NCBI GenBank assembly: GCA_033026295.1
Contig: CM065182.1
Location: forward strand, 4,712,001 to 4,776,000
Origin: Channa striata
Lineage: Eukaryota > Chordata > Actinopteri > Anabantiformes > Channidae
DNA: 64,000 nt
Direction: 5' to 3'
Positions 14,842 through 29,700 of the stretch are shown here, in pieces; positions within the stretch are counted from its first letter, which is position 1; every line of letters starts with the position of its first letter. The notes beneath the pieces were generated by a model that did not search any database, had not been told where the DNA came from, and saw only the letters and a program-made list of their open reading frames with translations. A program made the translations under genes and the position numbers.

Positions 14842-17800
14842 TTATTGTTTTTAAATCCCATTTTAAAGCATGATGCTGAATTTTAAGTGCTGCTGGTGGA
14901 GTGTGCAGGCCATAATACAAACCTTCATCAAAAAATATTCCTGAATTGCCACTGTCTTGTCCTGCTGCGTAAGCAGCTGCCCCGCGACCGGTGACACTGA
15001 AAACAGTGTTGATCAATCATTCCGAGTGTCCCACCTCACTGATGGCAAGACGGTGACTGATTAAACTGTCAGCTTAGCTTAGATGCAGTAACAACCACAC
15101 CTGGGCTTCACACTGAATTGTTAAAAGGTGGTGGATTGTCTCAGTTGGACTGGACGTGCGGCCTCAGCTGTTGGACGGGGTAAATGAGGCTGCAAGCTTA
15201 CTTCCGTTTTCCAGCCACCCGTGATTTCGCTTGACTCCTGGTCTGAAGCTTGGTTTGCTCGCCACGCTGCTTCCATGTGTTTCATTTGGTTCACTGCTCA
15301 CACTTCTCCACGTTCCTTCCACTGTGGACTTTGTTCAGGTCATTTAATTTATTAGATATTTACAACTAAAGCATAAACTCTGACATGTCACTCGATTAGT
15401 GTTTTTTTGTTTTGGGCAGTTTAAAGTCTCATCATCCTTCATTAGTTGCTTCGCTCAGCTTCTCTGTTTCCACACTCACTCGACACCATCAGTCTCTCAA
15501 AGCCATTGGCTCATGAAGCAACAAAGCTCAAACCTACTTCTAATCTGTGACTGAAAATCACAGAAACAACTAGGTCACAAATGAGACCGCGACACATTAA
15601 CCTATTGCACATAATACTGGTGCCTGGGACCAGTACAATAAAGTGACTATGAAATCATATGACTGTTTAAGGGGAAAAAAATTAAATGAAATAAACCCAC
15701 TGAGCAAATCTTTTCCAAGTGTGCAACCAACAGTCAACTTATTACTTGACCTTAATCCCAGTGACTGCTGGAAACTCTTAAGGCTGCTTGGCCCTGATTT
15801 GACCTCACGAGTTTGATCCAATTGGGAACCGAATCTCTGAGCCGCGTCTGGTAAATATGGAGGGGCACTGCAGGTGATGCAACATATGGGCCTCAGTTGG
15901 TGGTTGGCAGAGTCGTTAGGCAGTAACCAAGCAACTGAGGAGGCTAAGACTTATATACTGAGACTGGGCCAGAAATGTGCCTGTGCATCACTTAATGGAT
16001 GGGAGGAGTGGGATGGTGTGTACAGGTAAACAGAAAGCCAGACAGCTACAAACACACACACACACACACACACACACAACTTACCTTTCCAACACAGTCT
16101 TATCAAACACTCTGCCAGAGGCTTTTGCTCTTGGTTCTACACCACTGACTCCCTCTTAACACAGAGATCAGAAAGTTGCCGAAAAAGTAACCGGCAATTT
16201 ATTCCTTGGTTAAACGCTTAGAAGCCACAGAGCCCCGTCACCAACAGCAAATCCATCGGAGAGAAACAAACACCGACAACAACAGGGGACGAGAGGGAAA
16301 GAGGAGAATCCTTCCAAAGCTCTTAGCCTCAAACAACATCCCCCTTCTCTCTCTGTGGGAGGAAATGAAACATGCTATTCCACTTCCCTTTGACCTCTTT
16401 TGTTGCTATTAAAAGGTGCTGCCATGATATTCCCCACTCTCCTTTCCCCGATCGCTCTCCCCTCCTCTGGCTGTTGGTCAGACGCTATGTCGTGTTTAAC
16501 GAGAAACTTCACTGATTTCACATCCTTTCTCCTAAGAACAGTCACACTGATTTTCTTTTAACCAAACTTTGACCACAGACTTAAAAACACTCGGTCTTTG
16601 AGTACACAGCCATTTTTTACTGTTGATTATTTTATGTTATTTAATTTATTTTTTGTTATTTGACTGCTAGAAGCTGTTTGCCAGGACAACAAACATAGTT
16701 TTGAAGCTATTTATCATTTTTAATTTCCTCTTTTAGAGCCTTATTTACCACATATTGTGGATTGCATCTACCAAACACTTTATGCTGTATTGACTGTAGC
16801 TTTTGCTCTCTGTAGAAGTAAACACCAGCAAATCGATATTGTAGAGTTAAAGCAGCATTTATCCAATTTCTCCTATTGCAAACAGAAACTGAAAAAAAAT
16901 TAAAACTGTCACTATATTGCAGTATGACATGGTTCACAGCGGATGAACTTTTATTATTAGTGTCTGATTATTCATAACCAAATGTATATATTGTGTGTGT
17001 GTTTGAGTAATGAGGTTTTCATGTTTATTGTGTGGTCTTCCTCAAATGTTTACAAGTCACCGAAGTGAAATGCAGATTAGTATGTGAACAGGTGGTTTGT
17101 GTCTTTCTCTTCATCCTGATGCAAATTCACGTTTAGTTCACGCTGGTTGTGTTCAGCATTAGCACACTTAAAGTCATAATATACTGGATTCAACAGAGTT
17201 TTTTTTTTTTTGTTACTGTTTTGTGCCCTAAACAAACAAAATATCAGTTTTTAGTAGAAATGCTAATGGAACTAGGAATAACTAAACATGCTACACTATG
17301 ATGGTGGTTTAACTATGAAGGTTCTGAGTGTTCTCACCCTTTGATTTGGGCAGGTGAGATTCCATCTGTCCACCTCATAAACTGATTGCTGAGTTATTAT
17401 TTCAGAAGATTGCTGCCAATGAAATCACGTTCATCATCTTTACCTGATGTCTTGGACGGTTTTGGCATGTGGAAATGCGTAGATTAGGGGAGGGGGAAAG
17501 ATCGGTGTTGGCTGTGGGTGTCGGTCTGAGTGGTGGAAAAGCGAGAGAGGGAGAGCCGGGGAGAGACTCACAGAGACGCACAGGGGTGATTATCTCCGCT
17601 GTGTAACAGAGGATTGGACTCGAGATGAGCCCCTCCTCTGGAACAAATTTATCTGTGTTGTCAGGTGTGCTTAGATGATTACCCACCATGCTGTGCTGCT
17701 CTGCGGCAACTTCCTCACTGGGAGTCAAGTTCTCACACGCGTAGAGGCGGGCGGAGAATGGCAGCCTATTACTCACCGCCTCGTCCTTACGTTCACCTCT

Positions 17801-20800
17801 CACACTCTGATGGACAATATAACCTTATCTATTGACTCTGTTCTTCGGCTTTATTATCCATCCCTGTCTATTTGTTTTGATAGTGACTACAAGGCAAAAT
17901 GCTATAACGCTGATATGTACCTAACATATGATGCAGGCACTCAGAATGTCATAGTATTTCTTTAATGGGCATTGGTGCCATCGGTATTCTACGTTTAAGC
18001 TGCCTTTGTTCCGCGGTTCACAATCTGGTTTAAGTTGGAATAAAATCTCAAGTAGGGTAATTTAATCTCTACTTCACCAATTTTCAATTTACTATCTATG
18101 GCTTTTCTTTTGGCTTTAAATGTACATTCATGCTTTTTGACTTCCCGATATGAAAATGTTTCTCTGCTTCCATCTGAAAACTTCACTCAAAGGAATTTTT
18201 CATCATTAGGAGTTCAGATGATGATGAGGAAAAACAGGTTGACCATAAATACAAACTCTGTAGCGTGAGGAACAAGATTGACATAATGTGAACTCAAGGT
18301 TCATCTGAGTGATGTCATCTGGGGGCGTTTTTCCTTTAGAAGTTGAAATATATTTTAATGCATCGAAGTAAATGGGAAGTTTAATGTCGTTTATGTACAT
18401 AAGAACAAAGAACTCAAGTACAAACTTCCTTTAGGAGTGTGGTGGTGTTTTTGTTAAAAATTGTATTGAAGCAGATCACAAAGAGCTAAAATAAAAGAAA
18501 ATAGAGCAAAAGAGGACAGCATTCGGATGGATTAAGGTGATGACAGAAGCCCTGCTGTGCTGCCAAATTACATCTATCTTTTCCATCTTGTTTTTTTTTT
18601 CCTGGTGTTGAATTTGCACATAATTATGAAACTGGTGTCACCACAAATAACCCTGTGAACTCTTAAACTAATTGCAGATGTAAACAGAGTTTCAGTCTGT
18701 AATTCAGCAAAAGACAAACACATTGTACTGCAAATGCAAAAGTGTTCACGTCCTTTTTTGTGCCAAAGAAATGTTTCTGATTATTGAAATCAGAAATTAC
18801 TTTATTGCAAATTTCTTTGTTGTCAGAGAAGCTCTATATTTATGCAATTTCCCAACATACTTTGTGTGCTCACAAGTGACAGCTCAGTGACAAACACAAG
18901 AGTCTGTGCACCAGTGAATATTCACATCTATCCTGAAGCAAAGAAACCAGATAAAAATAAAAGGCCTGATCTCCTTTAAGATGTGAATTATCCGACCTAG
19001 CATGGATATGAGATAAAAAGGAGGCAGGTTTGTTGTTGGTTATCGTTTGCTTTTGCACTCTGGGTGAAAACCTTTCAGAAGTCAGTTATTGCTTTTGCAG
19101 CCTCAGGAATTCCTTGGAAATTGTAGTTAGTTTTGAGGATTGGTAAGGTTTTTCCCAGTTGATAGATAAGTGCCAATGAATTCACGTCAGTCAAGAAAGA
19201 GGCTGATATTTGCCTTTTAACAACTATGAGGGTAATTTTTTTGCAGTTTAATGGCAAATAGCAGCTGTTTGCACATTCTCTAAGCTTGATCCTTCTATTA
19301 GCAGCATCCGTGGGCTCAACGTAGCCAGTTCTATTTCCAGCTGAACAGCCTCAGCCATGAGCAGCGTCTTTCAGCTGGTCACTGTCCTTAATAAAGTAAG
19401 AATGTTGCATTTCTGTAACCATGGTGCACAGATATCTGTTGGCGCCACTAAGGTCACAACGATAGAAACAAATTGTCATAAAAGTTTGCAAGTCAGCTGT
19501 GAGGTTGCTTTCTACAGTAGGTAGGAAGACAGCATTTTAAAACGGTTTCCGGATTTTCTCTGAGGTAACTTGACGCCTGTGCAGTGTGCGCTGTGTATAT
19601 ATATCTATATATCTCCTGATTAAATAACAGTTTATCCCTCTGCCTCGCACTTTGGTGCAACATCTCTGCTGGCTGTCTGGCAACCTCACGTCCATGACAA
19701 GCCTCCAGGAAGTCACTGGCTGTTGTTGTTCTCGTTTGCCTACTGCAGATATGGTTCCAACACGTAACGACTTGTAAAAACCACAAACTGTCAGTTTCAC
19801 ATTGCAGTTTGTGAACCGTATAAACAAACAACACACTGCATCTTAATTAGTGAGATTTAGAAATGTTGTTAGGTTTATTTTTGATCTTTAAACACAAGCT
19901 GCCCCCCCCCCCCGCTTCTAGTCCGTATTTAAGGCATTCTGCTCACAGATTCCCCAAAATGTCAACCAATTAACACTTTGTCCCTGAGTTGTGATACTGA
20001 ATATAATTAGTAATTTATTTTATGCATGTATTTATCTTTGAAATGTCAGAATACAGGAGTTACCATTCGCATAACCACTGTTATAATTCACATTTGATTT
20101 TCTGCAGCGTAGTTTTACTACTTGCTTCTGCAGTGGCGCCGCTGTCGTCAAAGGGACCATTAAAATTTCACACTGCATACTCTAATCTAATTTATAGTCA
20201 TAATAAATTAAATAAATAACACAATTTTATTAGGCTTTTGGGTGCAGTAATATGCAGTATCTGCATGTGCTGCATGGATTTATGAGCAGTCACTGACATG
20301 CGCAAGTTCCCATGACCCAATTTAGGATTTGTAAAAATCTGGTCATCCTACTTACATGATATTGAGTGTCAGGGGTGATGGATTTCTTCCCCCAGTTTCA
20401 ATCTAATCCCACTTCATCCAAAGTAATATTTTCACTGCCTGCGTGTCATAACTTGTGCTGTGCATGGGAAATGTTCAAAACCCATATACCAAGTGATTAT
20501 GGATTTTTCATTTGCATATTGGATTCGGTGGCTGGGTTGATACCGCAGAATCCAATATGCAAATCTGCTCTAAGTCAAATGACCTGACACAAAGAAGATT
20601 TGTACTATTTGAGTTCTATTTTCATACAAACTGACCCTCACAATCTGCTGATGCCTCTTGAGCTTTGTCCACTTTCGATGTTCTAGGCATTGAATGAGCA
20701 CTTTGGTCCTGAAGTAGGACAGAAGCACATAAACAAAGAAATTAGGCATCATTTTTAATGAGTGAAGCAGCACAACGTGTTGTCTGAGGTATGTCTCATT

Positions 20801-23752
20801 CAAATATTTCTGCCATTTCCTACCTTACATTAAACCTTTGACGATAGGACAAAGTTTTATCAAGATATTTTCTGATTTTGTCTCAAAGGAAGAAAATGCA
20901 TCACTAAACATAAAAATGGATTAACAAACATAACTTCTGATTGTGTTTGTGGGTGAAACTTTCTTGCCTGTTGCCGTAATAAACCGTAGGATCTATTTAC
21001 TATCGTTTGCTGGAGAAGACGGTTTTCTTTTAGCAAAATTAAAGACTTTGTATTTGTTCCATGATATTTATAACATGACTTATTGTTGCTGAGAGATGGA
21101 AATTACAATTTTACTCAAATGAGATGTAACGTTTAGAGGACCATTAGCTGCCTGTATGACTTTCTGCTGCACTTATTTTCTGTCCGTAATGATGTTTTCC
21201 TTTTGTTTATCTCCATATCTGAAGAAATTGATTGTACTTGTTGCCATTTGACTCCCACCTTGACTACTGCCATAAATACAACAACCATTTCCGTCAACCA
21301 ACCTTTTACCCTTCTTTACCTTAAACCCAGGTTTTCAGATACGTTTCCTCGGTTGACATAAAGACACTAAAAGAGACATAAAATCCTGAGCAAATTTAGC
21401 AAATTATAACGGTGCTGTGGGCGAGTTATTAAGACGGAAAGCATTGATGAAGACCAAAGAGAGCAATACTGGCAAGATTTCTTTCAAATCCTCTCCCCAG
21501 CATCGCGCTCTCTTCTTTTTCCTGTCTCATTGTCTCTCGCTGTCTATATTTAATTTCACTCCCCCACAGCAGTGCCAACGTGCTGCCATGGTAGCCATTA
21601 AGGTGTTATGGTATTCAATAACTTTTTTATAGTGTTTGGGCATCAGAGGCCTATTTGCAAAATGAACTGATGAGATATCAACGATGTGTGAGAAGTGCAC
21701 TGTCATCACGTTAACTTCAAAACTCAGAGGAACGGGTCAATCATGGCATATGGCACAATAGGGATTTAGTTGCTGGCAAATGGAAAACATGTGGGACGTG
21801 TCAAATTAACATATCAAATATGCATATGTGTCCCACATTTTTTTTCTACATTGAAGAAAAGAGAGACATCCTGGTGAAATTGTGCATAACAAGGTGTCAA
21901 CAAACTCACTGAATGATGAAAACGATCGTTTTCAGACTCATCCATCACGTTGAAAATATGAATGAATAAACAAGATGAATGGATGTTTACATCCAACAAA
22001 TCACAACAAGCGACCTCATTTTGAAAATATGTCTGCTGAATTCATTGTTACTCAGCGTTTTTTTTTTGAGTTACTGAAAGTAAGAATCACACCAGCGTTT
22101 AAACTAAGCTGGAAGTTAACAGGTCTTTACGCCTGGGTCACAGAGATCCTGCGGCATGTTGTGAGCCTGATTTGCTCGTTGGACAGATGTCCACAGTGAA
22201 CATTTCCTTGCCAACAAGTCGCCCAACTTCACATCCAGACTGTAGACGTTTGTCCCTACCCTCTCGTACACGCCATCACACCAGAATGGCAGCAGGTTGC
22301 ACAAATTTTTATTTTTTTTTTCTTGCACCAAAACACACTCGAGGCTTGATGCAGGATTAGGGACAAAGACATTGGGCTTTTGGTTCGATTCACTGATTTG
22401 TCACATGTCATTATGTCATGTGACTTGTTAGAACAAAGCAACAAACGGGACCCAAATTCCGGTCCTCTGCTTTGTTGAGCCATTCAACCCTCCCAGCCTG
22501 GATCTGGCAAAGCTTTCTGTGCCTAAATACTAGGTGACTGTCACATTGTCCCACAGTAATAATTTGTTTATCGTGGTCATTTTTCTTGCATAAAATGACC
22601 TGCTACATGTCGGTTTGGTTGGTCACTGAGTGAAACCAAACCAATGATGTTTGATTTCAGTTTAAGATTAAGACCTGCATAACTGCTCTCATTCACACAC
22701 ACACAAAGATAAATGACACATAAAATAAACGTACTTTTTAAATGTATGCAGAGATGTTATTGAAGACTTGATTTAGTCTTACAAAAGAACTGAGCCGGTG
22801 ATGTGCACATGTCCTGTAAATGAGGACCCAAGTAGGTCAACCCCATCAACACAATTTACACCCAGGGGTTTTTTGCACCTCACATCAGTAGTTTTCTTCA
22901 TCTGTCTCTAATGAGCTAATTACTGCGCGAGTTCGATGTAGCAACCGTTGGCTCATTGTTATATTAAAGTTAGTGGAACTTTTTTTTTTCTCCCAGGTTG
23001 TTTATTTGATTTTAAAAATAGTGCACAGACCAATGTTGGAGGGAGGGAACATTACTACAGTGGACGTTTGTGCGGCACAGTTTCTGGTAATGTGCTCATC
23101 ATGCATGCTGGATATTTTTCAAGCTGATTTGCATTTGTAAATGTATAACCATATTTGTGTTGTATAGTCAAAAGTGTTTTTCAAGAGATAAAAATCTCAC
23201 CTCAGACCATACAGCACGGTACCATCCGGGTGCAGTCGGATCATTCGATTTTTCACTGTGACTCCGTGGACAAACGATTTCTTGTCATTGAGGAAGTAGG
23301 TGTCAGGGACCCAGAGCTGGTCAGCCACCCTGTTATCTAAGGTCAGATTGAGGGGAATCTCGGAGTAGGACAGCCGTTTGTCTCGCCAGGCCTGCTGGAA
23401 GTACATCGTCAGAGTGTAGTCCTGTAAGGGCACAGGGGGACAGAGAGGGGAATGGAAGAAGGAAACCAAGGGGATTGGGCACAGATGGAGTGCAGCCAAG
23501 AGAGAAAGAGGAAGAGAGTCAGATCGGACAGAGAGAAAACAGGGACAGTTACTCCAAAAAGTCACCATTTTACACAGCTGCTGAGTTTTCCACTGCACGG
23601 TCTCAGATTAAACCAGACTGAGCTTCAATATTGGATGAACTTCACTTAAAAGCAAATGGAACAGTGGCACTACAGGCCTAAAAACTCCCAGTACAAAGCA
23701 ACAGGGAATTCCTTCTGTTCATAAATACATGAGGTTAAGGCAGACAGTGTGA

Positions 23753-23796
<44 letters not shown>

Positions 23797-26700
23797 TTGC
23801 TTTAGAGAGGAGAAGACAGACACAGATGGTCAGGGTTTGGTGTGTGCGTGTCCGTTTGGGTCTGTTAATATATGATACTCGGAAGCAGCATATTTGCGTA
23901 GCATGCTCGGTTGGTTTATCATGTGTTTTTGAGTGTTTCACTTTGTATGTGACACTCATATATATACACACACACGCACACACACACACAGGAAAGAGAA
24001 GGAAAAAAGAAAGTCGGAGACACCACATGCTCCAGACAAATGAAAATAACCTCCAAGCAGCTCCGAAAATCTGCTTTACAAAACATCTCGTGCGTGCTCT
24101 ATTTGCTTGGACAGTAGCTGTCTTCCTGGGAAGAAGTGGAGTTTGTGAAGTCTGCTCACCGTGTTGTATGTGCATAACATAATCACCCATTTATTTCTGT
24201 CCGTCCCTCGCTGGAATGGTAGCCCATCTTCTCACATTACATCAAGGCGCATGCAGACAGCACATACGCTTTAAGGGACTGTATACGTCTGCTGTATGTA
24301 GCGAAGCGAGGCCAAAGTGTACGGGACGCGGCGTGCACGCTTCTTTCTCGTTTCTCATGTTGTTTTAAAAGAGATAACACAGGAAGTGTGGTGTAAATGC
24401 AAGAGAAGCTTGTAAAATGCAGCATTGTGCATCGTTTGCACCTAAATTCTGTGATGGTAAATCCAGGACACGGTGAAAGAGTGAAGCAGCAGCAGTCAGA
24501 TGCATGTGTGTAGCTCACTGAAGTAAGATTTCTACCAATCATCCATGAAAAACGAAGTTAAGTAAACTTGCTGTCTGAGGGAACTTTTTTCTCATGACTG
24601 GCACATCCACTTCCAGGTGAAGAGGCTGAACATGCATTTTTGAATATGCCCGTCGGCTACAGATTTGACATCCCACCGCACCTTGGGAACTGGAGGTTGG
24701 GATATTGACTGGATGAAGTCGGGGAAAATGGGAGCAGATTTTCTCACTGAAACCCGTGTTTGACTTAAATAGCTTCTGTCGTGCTGTTGTTTGCACCTTC
24801 TTTGGCTTAGGGTGCTGACAACCCGGAGTTTGAGAAAGCGTGCTTTTTTTTCCCCAGACATAAATAGTATAGTGGCACTTCCATCATCCTGCACTGTAAT
24901 TGCACATGGAATGGAGAAGAATCTGTCAGCTTTTTGTACACACATCTGCAGGGTAAATAGTTGCTTAATTAGATTGACACAAAGAATAAACAGTAGCTTG
25001 CTGCATACAGCAAAATATCTGTGATTACTTTTACTGTTGGCGGATTTTCCCTCACTTTTCACCCAACAAATAAACACAGCGCTCTAATATCTGGGTGACA
25101 TTACACTTGCACCAATGGATTCTTGGCTGCACGTGCCGAGTTTCCGACGCTTCCATCCCTGGTCGGTGGTTATGTAACAGCTCGCACTCTGCTCTGTCTG
25201 GCGAGCTGTGCACGTGCGGCCGGAGAGACGCTCCTGAACTATCTCCTCTGCACTCAACAATGGACATCGTGAAGCCGCAGGATTTACTGTGATAAATGAA
25301 ACCTTACGGGGGTTCCTCTAGCTTTCTCTCTTACATATTCACATGCATTGAATCTTCTATCGCCTTCTTAGAAATGTGGCCATTCTCAGCACATTGTGCC
25401 ACTGTGTTCTGATGCATTCTGTGCATGTGGGTCCACAGTACATAGACTCTTGTGTGTGTGTGTGTGTGTGTGTCCTTTAGGGATCACAGCCTGGGCTGAA
25501 CGACTGTGGATGCACACGGTGCAGCTGTGATTTTCACTTGCTACTTGTCTCGTTGTTATAGAATCCATACATGCTACATGTGTTAAAGCCATTACCCACA
25601 AAGGCATATGCACATTTTCTTTCCACTTTTTGAATATATATATATATTAATCTTGAAGGTTAGGAAAATAAAACAGCCACTGTGGATTAATGTGGTGTAC
25701 AGCTATAAAACTGAATGGGCGTGTGCATCGTCATCCCTGCGAGCCTGTTCCTGCAGGCCTGTTTACTCGAGGAAGTCGTGCTTTCCTTTGTGCGATGGGC
25801 CCCGTGAAGGTGCCACTGTGGGTATTTACTGTGAACATAAAGCCCTCCTCATAGACATCTATAGTGTGCATCTCTCCTCGTCTTTCGTTGGGAGGAGGAG
25901 GTTGTAAATTAGCAGAATAACCGCAGTGGGGTGCTGTCATAACAACAGTCATAATGAGAACCACTATATAAAGTGTGTTAGCGAGAGAGAGAGAGGGAGA
26001 GATGAGAGCGACGCTGCCAAGGAGGGGACAATCCAAACTGATCATTATACTCTCACCATTGAATCTGACAAAATGTGTGACTCCATTATAACTAATAACT
26101 GAGGTCCACTTCCACAGCACACTCCCCACTGTGCTAATCTGTTCTCCCATTTTCAAACCTTTCTTACAGATCTTGTTAAATATCAGAAGCATTTATCAGG
26201 CAGCGACTCGATCGAGCATCTTCCCATTGTTAATCCTATCGTCTAACGTGTACAGCACAGTCCTGTAAACTCTCTTTGTTGAATTTGTTTTTATTAATGC
26301 ATTCACATCTGAATCTGTGTTACAGGTAACAAAGCTGCACATGGTAGAGGGACGGACCTACTGTGGGAGACGATCTGAGTCGTTTCAGTATGGCGTGCAG
26401 ACTCCACCCAGCCACGGTTATTTGCCATCACGTACAGTATTGACAGTATCTTGAGTCGAAAGCAGTTTGCACAGAATCTAAGTGTGTAATTGATATTTAA
26501 AATTAATACACTGGACTGCTGAGCTGCTCCAAAAAGTTTGTCGTCTCTGTGAGGTCAGACAGAGCCAGAGTCCAGACAGGCCTGTATTCACAGTACAGCA
26601 TATTGTATGTTTGGTCATTCAGCCCCTCAGGCCGACGACTCGTACTAAATCTCCTCTTGGCATTTCATCCCACGTATATTACTGTTTGATCCAGATAGAG

Positions 26701-29700
26701 TTTGGTTGAAAAACTGTCTCCCAGGAATTTTGTTCTCAAATGAAACAGCAACAGGAAATTATGATCTTTAGGAAACATAATTGTGACTGGATTACAGTAT
26801 GTTATTCTATTGTACATGTGCACACTTTGATAGTAGCTAATCAGTTATTTCTTGATACCAAACATATGAGCAAAATGTTCAAACAGGGGACATGGTTTCT
26901 GCCCCAATGTCGAAACGTTTTAGTCTGGTTTGAGTAAGACAGTAAGTCAGTACTGTCAATAAAAGAAGAGAAACTTGTCTGTCTCCGAACATAATCCCTC
27001 CAGTGATTTTCCCGTTGCAGTTTAGTTGCATGGTGGGTCAACAGGAATCCTGAAAGCGCTCATAGCTCAAATGAATGTCACACATAAAGGTTTGTGAAGG
27101 CTCATCTCCGTCCTGAAATTAGCGTCTGTTTGTGAATATGCAGCGTTACTATCACAGGAGTGAAGAAAAACCACCAAATAAACATCATCTATTTTCCTCG
27201 ACGCTGTGTCGTTTCCCAACACGTCAGTGTGATCTGGTGGAAAGCGAAGAAAGCTTCCCCGGCTGCCCACTCTGACCCCGTCGGCCCCACTCATCCTCCG
27301 AGCTGCCCTGTCCACTAACCCTCCACGTCTCGCCCGGGCCCCCGCACCACACGGCTTCTCTTGGACCGAGCGACGCATGAGGAACTCACTTTAAACTTGT
27401 TTCCTTATGTTACACAACCAACCGCCGGCTGTGCTGTTTGTGTTTGTGTTTAATTGGCGAAACTTTTTTTGTCTCGTAACTGCTAATTAACAGTTTCTGT
27501 GAAAATGGAATTTCTTTTTTTATTTTTAAAGTAAGTCCTAATGAACTAATCAACGCAATATTATTGTCATTACCTCCTAAAGCGACACACAGGAGCATTT
27601 CCCGCCACGGCTGCACATGAAGGTTAGTTTCAGGTAAAGCAGCTTTCAGTCCAGCTCTGATGTCTAATGTAAAAGGTGTCGCTTGCAATGACAAATCATC
27701 TCCTGACTCAGCAGTTCTCCTCCGCTCTAAAGGGATCTTTGATTGTGCTTGATTGTCGTCGATTAACATTTTGGTTGTCGTCCCCCAATTTTATCAAAAG
27801 CTCTAAAATCACATTGTGCTTTTCTCAAAGCCACAGAGCAGACAGCTTAGGTTAGCAACCTGAAAGTAGCCAGTTTGGAGCTGGATAATTCCTGAAGTAG
27901 CAGCAGAGTTCAGGGACTCGCAGTTAATCGTGGACTTGGAAACACCACTCGGAATCAAGTCTAACTTTGCCCTGTGTTCTGCTGCACCACAGCATAACTT
28001 AAGTTTTAGAGATTCACCATTCACACTGTCGATCCCCAGCTTCTCCTCTTCCTAAATCAATCTGGATCTGACGACTGATTGATTGTGAATGATTTGTAAA
28101 GCTTTTTGGGTCTACGTAAGGTAGAAAACCTCTATAACTGCAGGCCATTTACCGTGATTAAAATGAATTATATATGACTCTTTGCCCATTAGCATTTGGC
28201 AGCCAGAAGTCCCAATTTATACGGCCACAGGAGGTCTGTCTCCATGAAAAATACAGTTCATATTTGGCTTTTGAACAAGTCACTGGTAGTATTGTTTGAT
28301 AAAGTGGAAAAAGTCATTAAATTGAACATTAGCCTGGTGGTATTAATGTTGTGGCCGATGGGTGCTTCCCTCTTTTTCCTGCTTCTCTTGAGGCCAGTCT
28401 TCCGACTGCGAGCTGTGGACTGGTGAGTTTGTTGGAAGGGAACTGCCGGCTGCATGAAGTAAATGAAAGGCATCGGAAATCTCAGTGGAGCAGTGATGCA
28501 AATTGCTTTTATTCTCCCAGCTTTTCACTTCCAGTCTCTGATTTCAGCACCGGCTCTGACCTCCCTCTGCTGCGCTCTCTTCACTCCTCTTTTAGCCTTT
28601 ATTTTCCCCATTTATCCCCTTTTTCTTCTCTTTCATGTTGTTTTTTTCCCCGTTTAATCTCCAATTTACCCTCATTCCTGTACATAAATCTCCTTCTATC
28701 TACTTATCCCTATAGCATTCGCTCCCCTTCATTCTCTTTCTACATCTTTTCACGTTTAGCTTAGAGGAACCGTTGCACCTATTTTCATGTAGTGGACAAA
28801 AAATAATATTAAAAAAATGTTGAGAATGCAGAAACACATTGGGGGAGAGTGTGAATGGCTTAGATCATTGCAACTTACCACACTCAGCCAAAGAAGTTGT
28901 CTAAAAAAAACACGCCACGTGTTGGATCAGTCTCTGAGGTGCTACATGAGTTCTGAAGATTCAGATTTGACGAACATAAGGCTTGGGCATATTAGTTTCC
29001 AAAACTAGCATTTCATTTTTTTTTTTTTGGTTCAGGAAAAGCGTACCAGATTTTTCTAGCCATATATTGGAAACCTGAGAGAGGGAAATGTTGCTTTAAA
29101 GCATTTCCACAGTGAAGTGACCTTGAAGTCTGGCACTGAATCCTAAAACAAGCTGCCTCCTCCATCTTTACCGTGGCTGTTTCCCTCTCTTGTCTCCTCT
29201 TTTTCGTGGAAGAACCTTCAGTGGGCAGGAAATGCGATCCCTACAACACTCCACCACATGTCCGTGCTCCACTCCATCATCCACCCACTCCACTTCCCTC
29301 CAAAAAAGCCCTCCAATCACGAGTGGCTTTCAATTTCCTGTCACGCGGCCCTTATGCCATCAGCGACAGGGTATGAGGAACATGGCACAGGGCACAGCAT
29401 TTCCAAAGAAGCCTAATAATAAACATGCCGATCCCCACCGAGCTGAGTGACATATATTCCCCAGACTCCTGAGATGTGTGTATAGACTCCTTAGGATTCA
29501 GCTGTGTATCCGGAACAGCTTGCGCACTGCGTGTAGTAAATCTGCAGCAGGAATGCTGCAGGGGTTTCAATCGGCCTGTTTGCTCCAGAACAAATAATGT
29601 TCTTTTTTCTTCTTTTTCTTTTTTTTCAGGCTGTCAGACGTGAGCAATAATTTAAATACATATAGCAAGAAAACAATTATCACAAAATGCAGTACAGTAG

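Larger units (their letters stand above)
12367..23200 (-). other. gabrb2 intron 4 (10.8 kb)
   Basis: Non-coding as far as I can see. It contains an AAT repeat (14811-14840), a CA microsatellite (16051-16079), a C run (19903-19913), a 17-bp perfect inverted repeat (20510-20564) and an 18-bp palindrome (21917-21934). Nothing else stands out. Confidence 0.8.

Noticed and set aside
23735..24190. Open frames of 141-151 codons on both strands
   Set aside because: They are produced by the GT/CA microsatellites, which lack stops (Cys-Val and Thr-His runs).
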